Assembly (NCBI GenBank): GCA_023411375.1
Contig: JAEYOW010000007.1
Span: 17,898 to 81,897, forward strand
DNA length: 64,000 nucleotides
DNA from: Bacillota bacterium
GTDB taxonomy: Bacteria; Bacillota; Clostridia; Christensenellales; Aristaeellaceae
Direction of reading: 5' to 3'
In this document: piece after piece, positions 60,432 through 64,000 of the stretch
How the letters are laid out: each line of letters opens with the position of its first letter
Numbering within the stretch: the stretch's first letter is position 1
Position numbers and translations under genes: made by a program
The notes under the pieces: model-generated
Told to the model about the DNA's origin: nothing
The model's input: only the letters and a program-made list of their open reading frames with translations
Databases searched by the model: none

Positions 60432-61496
60432 ATGAAGGTAAACAAAAGAACCGTCGGCAATCTCATCACCTACCTGATTGTGATTGCGGCGTTCATCATC
60501 TGCCAGTATATGATATCTGCCGGCACGATGACCCGTTCCCTAAAGGGACAGCTGATACCCATCTGCGTATGGATTGTGATGGCCGTGTCGCTTAACATGG
60601 TGGTGGGCGTATCCGGCGAACTGAGCCTGGGCCACGCCGGATTTATGAGCGTCGGCACGTTTTCAGGCGTGGTGGCCTCGACATGGCTGCTCAGCGCCTT
60701 TCAGCTTGAAAACGAGGCGGTCCGGCTGATTTTGTCCATGGTGATCGGCGGCGTGTTTGCGGGCCTGGCAGGCGTGCTGATCGGCATTCCGGTGCTCCGG
60801 CTGCGCGGCGACTACCTAGCGATCGTGACGCTCGCTTTTGGCGAAATTATTCGTAATGTTTTGAACTGCGTTTATATTTCAGTGGAGGGCAGGGCGCTGC
60901 ACTTTGCCTTTAACAACCCGAGTATCCCCGGAACTCTGATCTTAAGCGGGCCAAAGGGCGCCGTGGGAGTGGAAAAAATCGCCACCTTCACCATGGGCTT
61001 CGTGCTCGTCCTCTTTACGCTGGTCGTAGTGCTGAACCTTATCAACAGCCGCTCCGGACGGGCCATTATGGCCATTCGCGACAGCCGCATCGCGGCCGAA
61101 TCCGTCGGTATCAACATCACCAAATACAAGATGATGGCTTTCGTGACCAGCGCGGCGCTGGCCGGCATGGCCGGAGCGCTGTACGGTCTCAATTTCTCCA
61201 CCGTGGCAGCCAGCAAGTTCAAGTTTGACACCTCCATCCTTGTGCTGGTGTTCGTAGTGCTGGGCGGCATCGGTTCAATCCGCGGGTCCATCATCGCCGC
61301 TACGCTGCTGACCATTCTGCCGGAAATGCTGCGCGCGTTTAGCGATTACCGCATGCTGGTATACGCCGTCGTGCTGATTTTGGTAATGTTGGCAACGAAC
61401 AACCCGATTCTGGTTTCGTGGTTTAGCCGCATATCCCGCCGCCTCAGGAAGCTTAAGCCGGCAAATGGCGGCAACAAGGAAGGTGAGACGGCATGA
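60432..61496 (+). CDS. livM: Branched-chain amino acid ABC permease LivM
   Basis: 354 residues with about ten membrane segments. SLNMVVGVSGELSLGHAGFM, RLRGDYLAIVTLAFGEIIR and AIRDSRIAAESVGINI (ATPase contact) are typical. GAGGTGAGAAGG precedes the ATG. Its TGA overlaps livG as ATGA. Confidence 0.94.
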   Translation: MKVNKRTVGNLITYLIVIAAFIICQYMISAGTMTRSLKGQLIPICVWIVMAVSLNMVVGVSGELSLGHAGFMSVGTFSGVVASTWLLSAFQLENEAVRLILSMVIGGVFAGLAGVLIGIPVLRLRGDYLAIVTLAFGEIIRNVLNCVYISVEGRALHFAFNNPSIPGTLILSGPKGAVGVEKIATFTMGFVLVLFTLVVVLNLINSRSGRAIMAIRDSRIAAESVGINITKYKMMAFVTSAALAGMAGALYGLNFSTVAASKFKFDTSILVLVFVVLGGIGSIRGSIIAATLLTILPEMLRAFSDYRMLVYAVVLILVMLATNNPILVSWFSRISRRLRKLKPANGGNKEGETA

Positions 61497-62344
61497 CCCA
61501 GAAAAAAAGATCGGAAACCAAGATGGTGCCGGTGCCAAGTCACAGCATCATCCCCGAGCGCGACCTGGATAAAAGGCCCGTGCTGGAAACGCGCCACCTG
61601 GGCGTGGAGTTCGGCGGCCTCAAGGCCGTGGAGGATTTTAACCTGACCATTGGCAAAACGGAAATTGCCGGGCTGATCGGCCCTAACGGCGCCGGCAAGA
61701 CCACCGTGTTCAACCTCCTAACCAAGGTATACCAGCCCACCACCGGCACCGTGCTGGTCGAGGGAAAGGACACCGCAACCATGAACACCGTGCAGGCCAA
61801 CAGGCTTGGCATTGCGCGCACGTTCCAAAACATCCGCCTGTTCAGCAACATGACGGTTGAGGAAAACGTGCGCATCGGTTTGCATAACGAGATCAAGTAC
61901 GGTATGTTTTCCGGCATCTGCCGCATGCCTGCCTTTTGGCGGCAGGAAAAGAAGCAGCATGAAAAATCGCTGGAGCTGCTTTCCATTTTCGACATGCAGC
62001 ACATGGCGAAGTACAAGGCCGGTTCGCTGCCCTACGGCGCGCAGCGCCGGCTGGAGATTGTGCGCGCGCTTGCCACCAACCCCAAGTTGCTTTTGCTGGA
62101 TGAGCCCGCTGCGGGCATGAACCCGCATGAGACGGAAGAATTGATGGAGAACATCATCAAAATCCGCGACCAGTTCCAGATTGCGGTGATGCTGATCGAG
62201 CACGACATGCGGCTTGTTATGGGCATTTGCGAGGGCATTTGCGTGCTTAACTACGGGCGCGTGATCGCCAAGGGCACCGCCGGAGAGATTCAGCAGAACC
62301 CGACCGTGATCGAGGCGTACCTCGGCAAGCGAAAGGAGGGCTGA
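61493..62344 (+). CDS. livG: Branched-chain amino acid ABC ATPase LivG
   Basis: 283 residues. An N-terminal ~30-residue extension precedes LGVEFGGLKAVEDF. Walker A GPNGAGKT, signature LPYGAQRRLEI, Walker B LLLDEPAAGMNP and the H-loop IEHD are present. It ends 2 bases before livF. Confidence 0.95.
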   Translation: MTQKKRSETKMVPVPSHSIIPERDLDKRPVLETRHLGVEFGGLKAVEDFNLTIGKTEIAGLIGPNGAGKTTVFNLLTKVYQPTTGTVLVEGKDTATMNTVQANRLGIARTFQNIRLFSNMTVEENVRIGLHNEIKYGMFSGICRMPAFWRQEKKQHEKSLELLSIFDMQHMAKYKAGSLPYGAQRRLEIVRALATNPKLLLLDEPAAGMNPHETEELMENIIKIRDQFQIAVMLIEHDMRLVMGICEGICVLNYGRVIAKGTAGEIQQNPTVIEAYLGKRKEG

Positions 62345-62346
62345 GG

Positions 62347-63054
62347 ATGAGCCTGCTCAAGGTAGAGGAACTCCACGTTTATTACGGAAACATACACGCT
62401 ATCAAGGGCGTTTCCTTCGAGGTCAACGAGGGGGAGATCGTCACGCTGATCGGCGCGAACGGCTCCGGCAAGTCCACGACGCTAAACACCATCGCGGGCC
62501 TGTTAAAAGCGCGCAGCGGCTCCATCAAATTTGAGGATGTGGAGCTGGGCGGCGTGCCCGCCAACAAGATCGTATCGCGTGGTATGGCGCTTTGCCCGGA
62601 GGGCCGCAGAATCTTTCAGCAAATGAGCGTTCGTGAAAACCTTGAAATGGGGGGCTACACCCGGCCCGCCGCGGAAATTGAAGGTTCGATGAACAAAGTG
62701 TTCGAACGCTTCCCACGCCTGAAGGAGCGGGAAAAGCAGGTGGCGGGGACGCTATCCGGCGGCGAGCAGCAGATGCTGGCCATAGGCCGCGCGCTGATGA
62801 GCAAGCCAAAGCTTTTAATGCTGGACGAGCCGTCGATGGGCCTGGCCCCGATCTTGGTGGAGCAGATTTTTGATATTGTGACGGAGCTACACAAGGCGGG
62901 TACGACGATTTTGCTGGTGGAGCAGAACGCGCAAATGGCGCTGTCCGTCGCTGACCGGGCGTATGTGCTGGAAACGGGGCATATCGTCAAAGAGGGCGAC
63001 GCGGGCGAACTGCTTAACGACGAGAGCGTGCAGGCGGCTTATTTGGGAACGTGA
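62347..63054 (+). CDS. livF: Branched-chain amino acid ABC ATPase LivF
   Basis: 235 residues. Walker A GANGSGKS, Q-loop PEGRRIFQQMSV, signature LSGGEQQ, Walker B LLMLDEPSMGLAP, and VEQN in the H-loop position as is normal for LivF. AAGGAGG precedes the ATG. Completes a five-gene liv transporter. Confidence 0.95.
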   Translation: MSLLKVEELHVYYGNIHAIKGVSFEVNEGEIVTLIGANGSGKSTTLNTIAGLLKARSGSIKFEDVELGGVPANKIVSRGMALCPEGRRIFQQMSVRENLEMGGYTRPAAEIEGSMNKVFERFPRLKEREKQVAGTLSGGEQQMLAIGRALMSKPKLLMLDEPSMGLAPILVEQIFDIVTELHKAGTTILLVEQNAQMALSVADRAYVLETGHIVKEGDAGELLNDESVQAAYLGT

Positions 63055-63080
63055 AGAGAATCACTAGAAAGCACGAAAAG

Positions 63081-63116
63081 CGGAAGCGCACCGACGAACG
63101 CAACGGTGCGTTTCCG
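63081..63116. terminator. Hairpin after livF, between convergent units
   Basis: cggaagcgcaccg (63081-63093) pairs with cggtgcgtttccg (63104-63116), one G-T pair, ten-base loop. The minus strand continues CTTTTCGTGC; the plus strand CTCTCTATTG. A terminator of modest strength for either direction. Confidence 0.6.
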
Positions 63117-63144
63117 CTCTCTATTGAGCATAATCTAAGAACAT

Positions 63145-63876
63145 TCAGAACCGTTTGGGGCGTCTGTGCCGCAAACGGACGATGGAGCATTCTGGGCGCA
63201 TTGCGGAAATTCCGCGATGGCGTATATTTGTGCAGCCGTAAGGAATCAGCGAAACGGTTTTCATGCCCGACAAGGGTTTGGCATCAGGAAGGACCTGAAC
63301 GCAACCGTCGATAAGCGGCCAATCAATCCTGTATGCGGGCAGGTGAAGAACGACAGGAGCGGTATCCGGTGCAAAGGGATATGTTCCCAAGGGTTTTGAC
63401 TCGATGCCAATGTCATCCGGTTTTAACGCGCTGTCAAGCGCATAGCGCCATTCGCTTGCCGGATACTTCTCGAAATCTCCATGCGGTAATTCACGGCCGG
63501 GAATGTCGGCGTGGATCCGTTTACTAATCTTCTGGATTTGAAGCGCGTATAACAACGCCCTACGGAAGATGGAAACGCCAGTTTGACCGGATTCCACACG
63601 GCATTTCATAGGCAGGCGCAATGTGATTACATCCTGCCGCCACGGCTTTCGAATGGTTTGAACGCTGCCGGCCGGGCAGGAGCACCTCTGCTCCCCAATA
63701 ATGAGCTCAGCGCAGTCCACCCATTGTGGAATGCGCAGCGCAATAGCAAACTCCGTTGGTTCAGAACAGAATATGCGCAGGCAAATGAGCTCGCCAAAAG
63801 GATAGTCTGTTTCCAAAGAGAGTTGGACGGTGACGCCGTTTAGCTTCGTATTCAATGTACATGGAAGATAGGCCAC
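63145..63876 (-). pseudogene. Truncated GH127-like (DUF1680) glycoside hydrolase
   Basis: About 243 residues covering only the C-terminal beta-sandwich of a family that is usually ~600 residues. Recognisable parts are LSLETDYPFGELICLRI, ALRIPQWVDCAELIIG, IRKPWRQDVITLRLPM and VSLIPYGCT near the end. The catalytic (alpha/alpha)6-barrel is missing, because an IS630-like element begins at or near 63877. GH127 enzymes include beta-L-arabinofuranosidases. The apparent GTG start at 63876 is accidental. Probably non-functional. Confidence 0.78.
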
Positions 63877-64000
63877 TAGTGTCTTGACCGAGTTAATAAT
63901 ATAGTTTAAACTACACCTATGAGGGGGTGTAGTGGTGAACCAAAAGTACCATGTAGAATTAAGTGAAGCCGAACGGCAGGCAGTGCAAGAAATGTTACGC
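63877..64000 (+). mobile_element. Start of an IS630-like insertion sequence (partial)
   Basis: The AT-rich stretch from 63877 (tagtgtcttgaccgagtt) follows a broken GH127 frame and precedes a transposase start. IS630 elements insert at TA, and a TA lies at the junction. The right end and the rest are beyond the window, so inverted repeats cannot be checked. Confidence 0.55.
63935..64000 (+). CDS. IS630-family transposase, N-terminal part
   Basis: GTG start with GAGGGGG seven bases upstream. The 22 visible codons (NQKYHVELSEAERQAVQ...) resemble the start of IS630-family transposases, where a helix-turn-helix follows. The catalytic DDE domain is outside the window. An adjacent in-frame GTG at 63932 is possible. 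Confidence 0.6.
   Translation, partial: MNQKYHVELSEAERQAVQEMLR

Overview
The window is one continuous stretch of a GC-rich chromosome. The gene orders infB-rbfA-nrnA-truB-ribF-rpsO-pnp and yqfC-yqfD-phoH-pgpH-ybeY/cdd-era, the sporulation genes yqfC and yqfD, a SpoIID-like protein and sortase-type anchoring point to a spore-former lineage of Bacillota (Clostridia-like). I cannot name the species. No rRNA, tRNA or CRISPR array was seen, and no gene-free gap exceeds 300 bases.

Layout. 1-12.5 kb (+): translation and RNA-turnover operon (IF-2, RbfA, NrnA, TruB, a shortened RibF, S15, PNPase), then an M16 peptidase, a dUTPase, a DUF3267-like zincin and a SpoIID-like lipoprotein. 12.7-20.1 kb (-): a visibly AT-richer accessory segment with a 1091-residue beta-helix surface protein, a one-domain receiver with Asp replaced by Glu, a response regulator with a SARP-like DNA-binding domain, a LytS-type sensor kinase and an intact IS3-family element. 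20.2-23.8 kb: ferritin-like protein, mutarotase-like enzyme and L,D-transpeptidase. 23.9-30.5 kb (-): the era/yqf cluster, in which ybeY and cdd are one gene and dgkA is missing. 30.6-42.2 kb: sodium:solute symporter, an OmpR-type two-component system beside an erythromycin-esterase homologue, pyridoxal kinase family gene, ACT/PFL pair, membrane sulfatase-like protein and M32 carboxypeptidase. 42.3-51 kb (+): a dipeptide/oligopeptide ABC operon whose binding protein and second permease both carry large insertions. 51.2-54 kb (-): two polytopic membrane proteins. 54.2-58 kb (+): Orn/Lys/Arg decarboxylase-like gene, a HAD-thymidylate kinase fusion and mnmA. 58-63 kb (+): complete liv branched-chain amino acid ABC operon. 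63.1-64 kb: a GH127 fragment cut off by the start of an IS630-like element.

The most system-like part is 12.7-18.7 kb. The kinase/regulator pair has its own sigma-A-like promoter and a strong terminator. Directly behind it lies a promoter with a good -10, no -35, and two copies of a 7-base direct repeat spaced exactly 11 bases apart, ending 9 bases before the -10. That is the layout known for SARP activator sites. It precedes the pseudo-receiver and surface-protein genes, so a testable reading is that the two-component system switches on a surface adhesin together with a small receiver-like modulator.

Other points are protein fusions (YbeY-Cdd, HAD-Tmk), the RibF without a recognisable riboflavin kinase half, the fourfold repeat inserted into the peptide permease, an eightfold 30-base repeat inside infB, and a composite intergenic hairpin element found after infB and again near 51 kb. 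Coordinates, motifs and hairpins were read by eye; family names come from recognised motifs and gene order, not from database searches.
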